From: Nitrospira sp.
Lineage (GTDB): Bacteria > Nitrospirota > Nitrospiria > Nitrospirales > Nitrospiraceae
Assembly (NCBI GenBank): GCA_015709715.1
Contig: CP054184.1
Coordinates: 2,713,001-2,777,000 of the forward strand
DNA length: 64,000 nucleotides
Direction: 5' to 3'
The notes under the pieces are model-generated. The model worked only from the letters and a program-made list of their open reading frames with translations, did not search any database and was not told where the DNA came from. Made by a program: the position numbers and the translations under genes. Shown piece by piece: positions 16,921 to 25,766 of this stretch (within the stretch, counting starts at the first letter, position 1; each line of letters opens with the position of its first letter).

Positions 16921-17712
16921 ATGATCGACCAGGTGGTCCGTGCCGTGTTCGCCGGTGTGCCGATGGGCTTGCAATTGGGGGCGACCGGGACGGGCGGCGC
17001 CATTCTCGGCGTGCCCTTGATGGTCTACATCGCGGGCATCCCCGTGCGGCAGGCGGCGGCCATGTCGCTGATGATCGTGGCGACTTCCTCGCTGCTGGGC
17101 GCCTGGGAATACGGGCGCCAGGGCTTGGTCAAGCCGAAAGCGGCGGCCGCCTTCAGTTGGACAGGCATGATCGGAGCCTGGGGAGGGGCTTTCGGCCATC
17201 GGCTCGTGCCTGACGAAGTGTTGCTGATCTGCTTCGGCCTGCTGTTGCTCCTCACGCGCACCCTCATCTCGCGTCAGCGGGCGCTCATGAACCAGACCGA
17301 ACGCCAGGACGGTTGCGCGACCCATTTCCCCCGTACCTGCTGGCTCAAAGTCGGCGGCATCGGCTTGGTGGTGGGGACGTTGAACGGCGTGTTCGGCGTC
17401 GGCGGGGGATTTCTGGTCGTTCCCGCGTTGAGCGTGGTCTTGGGGTTTCCGGCCAGGGCGGCCATCGGGACCTCACTCACCATCATTGCGCTCATTTCCA
17501 TCAGCGGCGTGATCGGCCACTTGCAGTTCGGCCGGATTGATTGGCCCTTGACGGCCTGGGTGCTGCTAGGCAGTCTCTCTGGCATGCTCGTGGGGGTGCG
17601 ATTGGGCGCGTGGCTCTCGCCGCCGACGATGAGCCGGATTACCGCCACCGTGACGATCACGATCGCCATGATCCTGATCGTCATCAATGCAGCCAAGCTG
17701 GCCGGGTTCTAG
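16921..17712 (+). CDS. TauE/SafE family membrane exporter
   Basis: 263 residues in two related halves, each with several hydrophobic helices and glycine-rich motifs: GATGTGGAILGVPLMVYIAG in the first half and GTLNGVFGVGGGFLVVPAL in the second. This is the hallmark of TauE/SafE (DUF81) proteins, proposed to move sulfite, sulfoacetate or similar anions. The ribosome site is weak. Near SQR, sulfite export is a reasonable guess but unproved. It follows a pseudogene and precedes a barrel gene by eight bases. Confidence 0.85.
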   Translation: MIDQVVRAVFAGVPMGLQLGATGTGGAILGVPLMVYIAGIPVRQAAAMSLMIVATSSLLGAWEYGRQGLVKPKAAAAFSWTGMIGAWGGAFGHRLVPDEVLLICFGLLLLLTRTLISRQRALMNQTERQDGCATHFPRTCWLKVGGIGLVVGTLNGVFGVGGGFLVVPALSVVLGFPARAAIGTSLTIIALISISGVIGHLQFGRIDWPLTAWVLLGSLSGMLVGVRLGAWLSPPTMSRITATVTITIAMILIVINAAKLAGF

Positions 17713-17720
17713 ATCACTCG

Positions 17721-18746
17721 ATGAGACCAGGGCGTCATTCTCTCCCGCATTTCGTCCTGCGTACCCTGTGCTCCTTGGGGGCCGGCTGTCTGCTTGGGAC
17801 GTGGGATGGGCCGGCTCGGGCCGAATGGTCGGCCATTGCCGAACAGAAGACCAGTTACACCACCGACGCCTTTCAGTTCTCTTCGGCCCGCCGGCTCCGG
17901 CTGACAGAAGATCCCTCGCAGCCGACCGTAGTCTCGGCCGACAAACCGGAGGATGTGATTTGGGAGCCGGCCTTGGAAGTCGTCCATGAGGCGCACACGA
18001 CGCAGGGGAAAAATGAATTCTCGGTCAAAGCACAGGGGGCCATCTATACCAACAATCCCATCTTCAACCATGCCGATTACCGTATTCAGGATCGCTTCTC
18101 GCTCGACCGCGCGACGACGGTTCTGGTGCGCTATCGATATGTGCCCAACCTCTTCCTCGGTCCCAATTTCGAGCGGCGCACCGGGGCCCGATCGATCCAG
18201 GAAGAACGTGTCAGTTCCCACCATTGGCGCGCCGAAGTTGAACGTCGCCTCACGCAGAACCTGACGGGCACCCTCGTCACCCGCTACGGTCTCCGGCGCT
18301 ACAACGACTCGTTTGCGGAGCGCGATACGAATTTTGGGACGGTCGGCCCTCGGATCGATTACCGGGCTGCGGACTGGCTGACCCTGATGGTGACCTATCT
18401 CTACGAACGGGGCCTGGCCGACGGCTATGAGCAGCCGCAGTTCGCGGACGATGTGTCGTACTATCTTCACATGGTCTCGGCCGGGCTGGAGTTCCGGCTG
18501 CACCGCGAGTGGGATCTTGGGCTGACGTACATCCATCGACGGAAGACCTTTACCAGCGGGATTGTCGGCGACACTCACGTGGATCGATTCGACGCCACGC
18601 ACCAGGGCATCGCGGAATTGCGGTATCACCTGTCCACCGCGGCGACGGCGATGCTGTCCTTTCAATACGGCAAACGGACGTCGACAAACGTCCTCAGAGA
18701 TTTCCAGGACACCATCGTCTCCATCGGCGGGCAATATCGGTTTTGA
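17721..18746 (+). CDS. outer-membrane beta-barrel protein
   Basis: 341 residues; signal peptide ending DGPARA, then many amphipathic strands (NEFSVKAQGAIYT, TTVLVRYRYVPN, RAEVERRLTQNLTGTLVTRYGL, LTLMVTYLYERG, YYLHMVSAGLEFRL, WDLGLTYIHRRK) and a C-terminal aromatic, GGQYRF, as in proteins inserted by the Bam machine. The ATG at 17721 is nine bases after the exporter stop, so the two are probably cotranscribed. No specific family recognised; its partner suggests passage of the exported anion across the outer membrane. Confidence 0.75.
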   Translation: MRPGRHSLPHFVLRTLCSLGAGCLLGTWDGPARAEWSAIAEQKTSYTTDAFQFSSARRLRLTEDPSQPTVVSADKPEDVIWEPALEVVHEAHTTQGKNEFSVKAQGAIYTNNPIFNHADYRIQDRFSLDRATTVLVRYRYVPNLFLGPNFERRTGARSIQEERVSSHHWRAEVERRLTQNLTGTLVTRYGLRRYNDSFAERDTNFGTVGPRIDYRAADWLTLMVTYLYERGLADGYEQPQFADDVSYYLHMVSAGLEFRLHREWDLGLTYIHRRKTFTSGIVGDTHVDRFDATHQGIAELRYHLSTAATAMLSFQYGKRTSTNVLRDFQDTIVSIGGQYRF

Positions 18747-18855
18747 CGCCCATTCCAGAAGGTGATAAGTCTTTGATCCGCCTGACAATCCTTGGTGTCG
18801 GCGAATCCTTTCCCTCCAGAGAGACTCCTATGGGGTGAGGAAGGAGGTGGAGAGG

Positions 18856-19044
18856 ATGAGACTCAATGATTGGCTTCGGTTGATCGCAGGGGTGTTCGTG
18901 TTGGCCTCAGTCGTGTTGGGAGCGACGGTGCATCCCTATTACCATTATTTCGCGGCATTCGTTGCGGCGAATCTGATCCAGTCGTCGTTTACCGGCTGGT
19001 GTCCGATGATGGCCCTGTTACGGAGGCTTGGTGTCCAGGAGTAA
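18856..19044 (+). CDS. DUF2892-type small membrane protein
   Basis: 62 residues forming two short helices (LIAGVFVLASVVLGATV and YFAAFVAANLIQSSF) and ending with the GWCPMMALLRRLG motif typical of DUF2892/YgaP-like membrane anchors. AAGGAGG precedes ATG 18856. Its end overlaps the start of the membrane fusion protein gene by 14 bases, so translation is probably coupled. The conserved Cys in GWCP is reminiscent of rhodanese-associated membrane tails. Confidence 0.78.
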   Translation: MRLNDWLRLIAGVFVLASVVLGATVHPYYHYFAAFVAANLIQSSFTGWCPMMALLRRLGVQE

Positions 19045-20122
19045 CGAGAGGAGCGGGAGGGCCTGGTGGGCGGCGCTGGCGCTGCTGACCCTGGCAGGTT
19101 GTGGGCAAGGGGAGGATCCGTCCCGGTCCGGGGCGGTGGCGCCGACCCTAGCGGTTCGACCCACGATCCACGCCGCGGTGGTCGAGGTGAAGGTCGGGCA
19201 AGTGCCCGTCACGGTGGAAGTGACGGGACAGGTCACGGCCCTGTACCAAGCGACCCTGGCGAGCCGCATTCAAGGCACCATCGATGAGCTCTTGGTGCGG
19301 GAAGGCAGTCCCGTGCGCAAGGGGCAGACGCTGGTCAGGTTGGACAATCGTGATCTACGGGCAGAACTGGCCCGCATGACCGCGGAACTCGACAATGCCG
19401 ATGCGCAACGAAAACGCATGGAAGACCTGTATCAGAAGGACGCTGTCTCCAAGCAGGAATGGGAGAATGCCACGCGCGGCTTCCGCGTGGCGGAGGCAGG
19501 CCGAAAGGCGGTGCTGGCTCAATTGAGTTACACCGTCGTGAAAGCTCCCTTCGATGGCGTGATCACGGACAAGAAAGTCGAAGTGGGTGAATTGGCATCG
19601 CCTGGGCAACCGTTGCTGCGGATGGAAGACCCGACGCGGCTTCGGTTGGAAGCCACGGTCGCCGAGAGCGATGTGGGGTTGGTCACGGTCGGCGCCGCCG
19701 TTCCGGTCGTCATCGATGCGCTGGGTTCCGAGCCGCTCCAAGGTACGGTGTCACAGATCCTGCCGGCCGGAGACCCGCAGACCCATACCTTTATGATGAA
19801 GGTGGAGTTGCCGAAGCAGCCGAGGGTGAAGTCCGGGATGTTCGGTCGGCTGCGGCTCGAACGGGGCGTGACCCAGACCATGGCGGTCCCGAAATCGGCT
19901 CTGATTGAGCGGGGCGAGCTGGCCGGGCTGTATGTCGTCGAGCAGGATCACGTCGCGCGCTTGCGGTGGGTCAAGTTGGGGCGTCCGTTGGAGCAGGGAG
20001 TCGAAGTCCTCTCGGGACTCAATGCCGGCGAACGGATCCTGGCCGATGCGACGAGGGGAGAGGACGGTGCCTTGGTGCAAGACGTGACGGCGGTGGCGCT
20101 GCCCACCGGAAAAACGGAATGA
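19031..20122 (+). CDS. RND efflux periplasmic adaptor (membrane fusion lipoprotein)
   Basis: 363 residues; lipoprotein signal with lipobox LAGC at about 20-23. A lipoyl-like half motif (VTALYQATLASRIQGTIDELLVREGSPVRKGQTLVRLD is split by an alpha-hairpin, about 100-160), followed by beta-barrel and membrane-proximal domains. GTG at 19031 was chosen because GGAGG lies four bases upstream. It links the inner-membrane pump encoded 21 bases downstream to an outer-membrane channel, which is not encoded next to it. Confidence 0.9.
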   Translation: MSRSNERSGRAWWAALALLTLAGCGQGEDPSRSGAVAPTLAVRPTIHAAVVEVKVGQVPVTVEVTGQVTALYQATLASRIQGTIDELLVREGSPVRKGQTLVRLDNRDLRAELARMTAELDNADAQRKRMEDLYQKDAVSKQEWENATRGFRVAEAGRKAVLAQLSYTVVKAPFDGVITDKKVEVGELASPGQPLLRMEDPTRLRLEATVAESDVGLVTVGAAVPVVIDALGSEPLQGTVSQILPAGDPQTHTFMMKVELPKQPRVKSGMFGRLRLERGVTQTMAVPKSALIERGELAGLYVVEQDHVARLRWVKLGRPLEQGVEVLSGLNAGERILADATRGEDGALVQDVTAVALPTGKTE

Positions 20123-20143
20123 GCTGCCCATGACGGTTGCCCC

Positions 20144-23100
20144 ATGACGACTCCCCGCCTCGGACCAAGCGGCCGCCTGGCTGCCCTCTTCGTCGGCAGC
20201 AAACTGACCCCCCTCATCATCATCGCCGTGCTGCTTCTGGGCCTCCTCGCCATCCTGCTGACGCCGCGCGAGGAGGAGCCGCAGATCGTCGTTCCCATGG
20301 CGGATGTCTGGTTGCCGTTTCCCGGCGCCTCCGCGAAGGTGGTCGAGGAGCAACTCACCAAACCGATCGAACGCAAGCTCTCCGAGATCAAGACCGTCGA
20401 ATACGTCTACTCCATCTCCCGCCCCGGCGGAGCCTTGATCATCGTGCGTTTCTACGTGGGCGAGCCGATGGAGCAAAGCCTGGTGGACCTCTACGACAAG
20501 TTGATGTCGAACCAGGACCTATTGCCGCCGGGCGCCCTGCCGTTTCAGGTGAAACCGCGCGACGTGAACGATGTGCCGATCGTGACGCTGACCCTGTCGA
20601 GCGCCCGCTACGACGATTTCCAGCTGCGACAGCTGGCGGATCAGGTGCTGGAAGATGCGAAGAAGGTTCCGGGCACTGCGGGAGGGTTCATCGTCGGCGG
20701 ACGCGGTCGCGAGTTGCGGGTCCAGATCGATCCCACGCGGCTCAAGGCCTACGGCCTCACGCCCTTGCGAGTGGCAGGTGTCATCCAGGGCGAGAATCTC
20801 GCCCTACCCACGGGACGCTTCGAAAGCCGGAATAAAAGTTTCCTGGTCGAAACCGGGCGGTTCATTCGATCCAAGGAGGATCTCGAAACCTTGGTCGTCG
20901 GGGTGAACGACCAGCGCCCCGTGTATCTGCGGCAGGTCGCCGCCGTGACCGATGGGCCGACCGAGGCGACGAGTTATGTATGGCATGGCGAACGAGCCGG
21001 TGCTGTGGCCTCGACCGCGACGGATGGCAGAGCCACGGCCGCGCAGGAGGTTCCCGCCGTGACGGTGGCCCTTGCCAAGCAAGCCGGTACCAATGCCGTG
21101 ACCGTCGCCCACGGCGTGATTCAAAAGGTCGAGGAGTTGAAAGGCACCGTGATTCCCGCCGACGTGCGAGTCACGGTCACGCGCGATTACGGAGAGACTG
21201 CCGACGAGAAGGCCAACGAACTGCTCTGGCACCTGTTGATCGCTGTGGTGGCGGTGGTGGTGTTTCTTGGCTTTACGCTGGGCCTGCGCCCGGCCTTCGT
21301 GGTGTCGATTGCGATCCCGCTGACCCTCGCGATGACGTTGTTCGTGTCCATGCTCATCGGCTACAGCATCAACCGTGTCACCCTGTTCGCGCTGATCTTT
21401 TCCATTGGCATCCTGGTGGACGACGCGATCGTCGTGGTGGAGAACACCTATCGGCACCTGACGCTCAGGCGGCACCCACATCGAGAAGCCTCGTTGGTCG
21501 CGGTCGATGAGGTCGGCAATCCGACCATCCTCGCCACCCTGACCGTGATTGCGGCCCTGTTGCCAATGGCCTTCGTCTCTGGGTTGATGGGCCCCTACAT
21601 GCGCCCCATCCCCGTGAATGCCTCCATCGCCATGTTCGTGTCCCTGCTCGTCGCGTTCGTCGTCATTCCCTGGTTCTGCCAGACTTGCTACCGTCCCGGC
21701 GTGACGATGCACGGCGTCGAGGGGGAGGCCTTTGAAGGCGGCCGGACCTACCGGTTGTATCAACGGCTGCTGGCGCCCGTGTTGTCCCATCCGCTGCTGG
21801 CCTATCTGGTGTTGGGCGTGATCGCCCTGTTCCTGGTGGGGTCGGTGTTCCTGTTCTACACGCGCGACGTGGTGGTCAAGATGTTGCCGTTCGACAATAA
21901 AAGCGAATTGCAGCTCGTGATCGATCTGCCCGAAGGGACCACGTTGGAGGAGACGGCCCGCGTGACGAAACGCGTGGCGGAGTATGTGCGGACGATTCCC
22001 GAGCTGCGCGATTACCAGGCCTATGTCGGCACGGCCTCGCCGTTCAATTTCAACGGGCTGGTGCGGCATTATTACCTGCGTGACCAGCCCCACGAAGCCG
22101 ACATCCAGATCAACCTCCTGGCCAAGGAGGAGCGGCAGGCGCAAAGTCACGAGATCGCCCAGCGTATTCGTCCCGCCGTGCAACAGATCGGCCGACAGTA
22201 TGGCGCCAATGTGAAGGTGGTTGAAGTGCCGCCCGGGCCGCCGGTGCAGTCGGTGTTGGTGGCGGAGATTTATGGCCCCGAGTACGAACGTCAACAGGCG
22301 ATCGCCCGCGACGTACGCCGACTGTTCGAGCAGACAGCCGGTGTCGTCGATGTGGACGATTACCTCGAAGCGGACCAGGTGAAGTATGTGTTCACCGTCG
22401 ATCGGGCCAAGGCCGCGCTGGCCGGGATTCCGTCGGAGGAAATCGTCAAGACGCTGCGACTGGCGCTCGAGGGCGCCAATGTCGGCCTCGTGCACTTGCC
22501 GAAAGAGAAACGACCGGTGCAGGTGATGTTGCGGCTGCCGATCAGCGAACGCACCGGCCTCGAACATCTCGGAGAACTCTCCTTGCGGAGCGCCGCTGGC
22601 TCGATGCTGCCGCTCTCGGAAGTGATCCGCGTCGAGCAGACGATGTTGGAGAAGGCGATCTACCACAAGAATCTCAAACCGGTCGTCTATGTAGTGGCCG
22701 ATGTCGGCATGGCAGGCCAGGAGAAGGGCGAGAGCCCGGTGTATGGCGTGCTGGGCATCGGTAAGAAACTGGAGCAGTTCACCTTGCCCGAGGGGTACAG
22801 CCTGGCGCAGCACTATGCGGTGCAGCCCTGGTCGGAGCAGCGGTTTGGCATGAAGTGGGACGGCGAGTGGCACATCACCTATGAAACGTTTCGGGACATG
22901 GGATTGGCGTTCGGGGCGGCGCTAGTCCTGATTTATCTCCTGATCGTGGCGCAGTTCCAGTCATTCCTGACGCCGGTCGTGATCATGGCGCCGATTCCGC
23001 TCACCCTCATCGGGATCCTGCCGGGCCATTGGTTGACCGGGTCGTACTTCACCGCCACGTCCATGATCGGGTTCATCGCCTTGGCCGGCATCATCGTGCG

Positions 23101-23464
23101 GAACTCCATTCTCCTGGTCGATTTCATCCAACATCAGGAGGCGGAAGGTGTGCCGCTCCTGGAGGCGGTCATCCGTGCCGGCGCCATCAGGACCAGGCCG
23201 ATTCTGCTCACGGCGGCGGCCTTGATGGTGGGTGCCTTCGTCATCATCCTCGACCCGATCTTCCAGGGCCTTGCGGTGTCTCTGCTGTTCGGAGTCGGCG
23301 CCTCGACGGTTCTCACGCTGGTGGTGATCCCGGTTCTCTACTACCAATGGATCGGCACCGGTGCGGCAGGTGAGACGGTCGAGGCCGGCCCTCCTGTCCA
23401 GTCTAGTGCCGATGTGCAGTCGGCGCCGGAGGAGCCGGGCGTCGGTGTCGTCCGCCATTCCTGA
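20144..23464 (+). CDS. RND-family efflux pump, inner-membrane permease
   Basis: 1106 residues, the usual AcrB-like length. Helix 1 follows a short cytoplasmic tail (KLTPLIIIAVLLLGLLAILL); two large periplasmic loops flank two bundles of helices. The proton-relay aspartates are present in helix 4 (FSIGILVDDAIVVVENTYRH). The second bundle ends with GFIALAGIIVRNSILLVDFIQH, the RND family signature. Paired with an adaptor lipoprotein; substrate not predictable from sequence. Its last 62 bases overlap the convergent UspA gene. Confidence 0.93.
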   Translation: MTTPRLGPSGRLAALFVGSKLTPLIIIAVLLLGLLAILLTPREEEPQIVVPMADVWLPFPGASAKVVEEQLTKPIERKLSEIKTVEYVYSISRPGGALIIVRFYVGEPMEQSLVDLYDKLMSNQDLLPPGALPFQVKPRDVNDVPIVTLTLSSARYDDFQLRQLADQVLEDAKKVPGTAGGFIVGGRGRELRVQIDPTRLKAYGLTPLRVAGVIQGENLALPTGRFESRNKSFLVETGRFIRSKEDLETLVVGVNDQRPVYLRQVAAVTDGPTEATSYVWHGERAGAVASTATDGRATAAQEVPAVTVALAKQAGTNAVTVAHGVIQKVEELKGTVIPADVRVTVTRDYGETADEKANELLWHLLIAVVAVVVFLGFTLGLRPAFVVSIAIPLTLAMTLFVSMLIGYSINRVTLFALIFSIGILVDDAIVVVENTYRHLTLRRHPHREASLVAVDEVGNPTILATLTVIAALLPMAFVSGLMGPYMRPIPVNASIAMFVSLLVAFVVIPWFCQTCYRPGVTMHGVEGEAFEGGRTYRLYQRLLAPVLSHPLLAYLVLGVIALFLVGSVFLFYTRDVVVKMLPFDNKSELQLVIDLPEGTTLEETARVTKRVAEYVRTIPELRDYQAYVGTASPFNFNGLVRHYYLRDQPHEADIQINLLAKEERQAQSHEIAQRIRPAVQQIGRQYGANVKVVEVPPGPPVQSVLVAEIYGPEYERQQAIARDVRRLFEQTAGVVDVDDYLEADQVKYVFTVDRAKAALAGIPSEEIVKTLRLALEGANVGLVHLPKEKRPVQVMLRLPISERTGLEHLGELSLRSAAGSMLPLSEVIRVEQTMLEKAIYHKNLKPVVYVVADVGMAGQEKGESPVYGVLGIGKKLEQFTLPEGYSLAQHYAVQPWSEQRFGMKWDGEWHITYETFRDMGLAFGAALVLIYLLIVAQFQSFLTPVVIMAPIPLTLIGILPGHWLTGSYFTATSMIGFIALAGIIVRNSILLVDFIQHQEAEGVPLLEAVIRAGAIRTRPILLTAAALMVGAFVIILDPIFQGLAVSLLFGVGASTVLTLVVIPVLYYQWIGTGAAGETVEAGPPVQSSADVQSAPEEPGVGVVRHS

Positions 23465-24311
23465 CTACCAGCACCGGACAGTGCGCGCCGCGAATCACCG
23501 CCTCTGCCACGCTTCCGAGTAATAGCCGTTCCATGCCACGACGACCTTGAGTCCCCATCACGATGAGCCGTGTCTTTGTGCGTGTCGCGTGGGCCAGGAT
23601 AGACTCGGCTGGATCTCCCTGCAGCAAGAGCTGCCCTCCGACCACGTCACCGGATCGGGAAGCGGAGAGGGCCCGTCGGAACTTCTCCTCGATTCGTGTC
23701 TCTGTAGAATCGGCCGCGACATGGAGGAGCAGGACCTCTGCAGGCAACAGCCTCGCTAGCTCGGTGGCGTGCCGAAGCGCCGCCTCGGATGAGGGCGAAA
23801 AATCCGTCGCCACCAGAATTCGACCCAAGTTGAGCCTTAGTGGATGGACCGCGGGATGGCCGCCGGCTGCGGCGCGGATGGTGAACACCGGGCAATGGGC
23901 CCTGCGCAGGACGGCGTCTGCGACGCTCCCCAGCTTGAGGCGATCCAGCCCCGATCGACCATGCGTCCCCATCACGATGAGGCCGGCTCGAATCTCGTCG
24001 GCAGTCTGCAGGATGGCATCTTCCGGTACCCCGGCGAGCAGTTTGTATTTGGCCGGCACCTGATTGTCGTTCGCGAAACGAATCACGCGGCCCAATTCGA
24101 GCATGGCCTTGGTCCTGAGGGGATCGAGCGAACGGCGGGTGACGGGTGTCCAGGACGTGAAACCGGGCGGCGCTTGGAGGACATGGACGACGGTGAGGCT
24201 CAGGTTCAAGACCGACGCCAGCTTGATGGCGTAGGGGACGGCTCGGGAGGCAGGTCTCGAAAAATCGACGGCCAGGAGGAGGGTGCGTGTCGTGCGCGCG
24301 GGTGTTTTCAC
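23403..24311 (-). CDS. tandem universal stress protein (UspA x2), second of pair
   Basis: 302 residues made of two Usp domains (about 8-150 and 160-290). Each ends with the ATP-binding signature G-x2-G-x9-G-S: GTHGRSGLDRLKLGS and GTQGRRGMERLLLGS. The GTG start at 24311 overlaps the stop of the upstream Usp gene as GTGA, indicating translational coupling. A longer in-frame extension is open but lies inside that gene. Its C-terminal Pro/Arg/His-rich tail overlaps the convergent RND gene by 62 bases. It probably binds ATP and acts in stress or energy limitation. Confidence 0.87.
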   Translation of the reverse strand: MKTPARTTRTLLLAVDFSRPASRAVPYAIKLASVLNLSLTVVHVLQAPPGFTSWTPVTRRSLDPLRTKAMLELGRVIRFANDNQVPAKYKLLAGVPEDAILQTADEIRAGLIVMGTHGRSGLDRLKLGSVADAVLRRAHCPVFTIRAAAGGHPAVHPLRLNLGRILVATDFSPSSEAALRHATELARLLPAEVLLLHVAADSTETRIEEKFRRALSASRSGDVVGGQLLLQGDPAESILAHATRTKTRLIVMGTQGRRGMERLLLGSVAEAVIRGAHCPVLVVRNGGRHRRPAPPAPTAHRH

Positions 24312-25186
24312 GGCGACACCACCAGGACATCGCAGGTCGATCCGGTCAGGACATGGCGGGTGACGCTGCCAAGGAGGAGTTCCTCGGCCCGCGACTGGCC
24401 CTGTTTGCCGATGACGATGAGATCCGCCGCCTGAGTCTGCGCCTGGGCAAGGATCACGGGAGAGGGATCGCCTTGTTCGACGATGCAGGCGGCGCGCTGC
24501 GCCCGGGGCAGGCATTCGGTGATCAGTCGGTCGAGACGTTCGACGGCGTCCTGGCGTTGCTCGTCGCAGTAGCGTCGGATGGCGTCGTCGGTCGCTCCGG
24601 CGATGCGCAACCTGGCTTCGAAGGGCACGCGAAACGCATGCAGGATGCTGATTAGCGCATGGGGAGCCACCAGGCCGGCCATCGCGAGCGCGGGCGCTGA
24701 ATAGGACGAGAAGTCGACGGGCACGATGACCCGTCCATAGGCTCCCTCCGGGGCACGTTTGACGACCAGGGCCGGGCGTCGGCAGATCCGCAGGAGGCGC
24801 TCGGCCGTCGTCCCGAGCACGAGATCGCGCAACGGGTTCGTGCCCCGTGCCCCGAGGACCAATAGGTCGGCCTCTTCGGCGGCAGCGCGGATGACTGCGA
24901 TAACCTGACCGGTCACGACCTCTTTCTGAGCGGTCACGCCGGTCTTGTTGCGGAGAGCGTCCGCCGCTTCCCGAAGGGTGGCGTGCGCTTCGTCAAGCAC
25001 CGATTCCTCGACGGCGGCGGATCCCCGCACCAGGTTCCGGAGATCGTCCAGCGAGGAGCTGCTGACGACGTGCAGCAGCCGGAGTGTGGCCCTCTGCTCC
25101 TGCGCGATGAGGGCGGCGCGTTCGGCGGCGGAACGGGCCTGCTCCGAAAAGTCGATTGCCGCGACGATCGAGGCCAGTGTGTTCAT
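24308..25186 (-). CDS. tandem universal stress protein (UspA x2), first of pair
   Basis: 292 residues with two Usp domains. Signatures GARGTNPLRDLVLGT and GKQGQSRAEELLLGS both fit the ATP-binding pattern. ATG 25186 is preceded on the minus strand by GGGAG at suitable distance. It overlaps the next Usp gene by four bases and follows the remains of a P-type ATPase, so the original operon was probably antiporter, cation ATPase and two Usp proteins. Confidence 0.87.
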   Translation of the reverse strand: MNTLASIVAAIDFSEQARSAAERAALIAQEQRATLRLLHVVSSSSLDDLRNLVRGSAAVEESVLDEAHATLREAADALRNKTGVTAQKEVVTGQVIAVIRAAAEEADLLVLGARGTNPLRDLVLGTTAERLLRICRRPALVVKRAPEGAYGRVIVPVDFSSYSAPALAMAGLVAPHALISILHAFRVPFEARLRIAGATDDAIRRYCDEQRQDAVERLDRLITECLPRAQRAACIVEQGDPSPVILAQAQTQAADLIVIGKQGQSRAEELLLGSVTRHVLTGSTCDVLVVSP

Positions 25187-25766
25187 GCGTGACGCTCCCG
25201 GTCGGAATGGAATGGCTGCTTGCCTGTCGGCGTTGCCGACTGTACGGCGTGGTTTTTGGTCGCCGAACGAATGATGGCCTTCTCCGTCTCTGCGATCGTA
25301 AAGACGAACAGGCCCACCAGCATCACCCGGCCCCACTCCGTCAGGCTCAAGTCGGTCGAATGAAACACGGCCTGTAACGGAGCCGTATGGACGTAGGCGA
25401 GTTGAAGCAGGGCGCAGGCGCCGATGACGATCCAAACATAGGAGTTGCCGAACAGTCCCTCCCGCGATAACACGGGGCGGAGGATATAGCGACTGTTGAG
25501 GAGATACCACATCTCCGCCATTACGACGGCACTGACGGCGATGGTGCGAGCCCGTTCGCCGGGGGCGGGAGTCGGTTGGGACCATCCTGAGCCAGCCGCC
25601 GTGCGGCTTCGTCGATCGTCAAGCCGCGGCGAGGATCGGTCTGTAGGCGCGCCACGACCTCCGCGACTTCACGGCCATGCCAATCACCAAACTCTTCAGT
25701 TGGTGACGGCTCCAACGTCGTCCTTTCGATCGTCGTTCGGTTCGGCGGATGGTTGCGTGGACCCAC
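25183..25766 (-). pseudogene. remnant of a P-type cation ATPase with a large internal deletion
   Basis: Reading the minus strand, the first part encodes the Cation_ATPase_N motif (EEFGDWHGREVAEVVARLQ, then GLTIDEAARRLAQDGPNRLPPP). The second part, in another frame from about 25570 down to 25183, encodes the last membrane helices of the same family (ARTIAVSAVVMAEMWYLLN, then SYVWIVIGACALLQLAYVHT, then WGRVMLVGLFVFTIAETEK). The phosphorylation loop, nucleotide domain and first six helices (roughly 700 residues) are absent. The junction lies near 25560-25575. The head overlaps the antiporter tail. Confidence 0.85.

Noticed and set aside
20804-22873. 689-codon minus-strand frame opposite the RND pump
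   Set aside because: Shadow of the RND permease; His/Arg/Gln-rich without domains.
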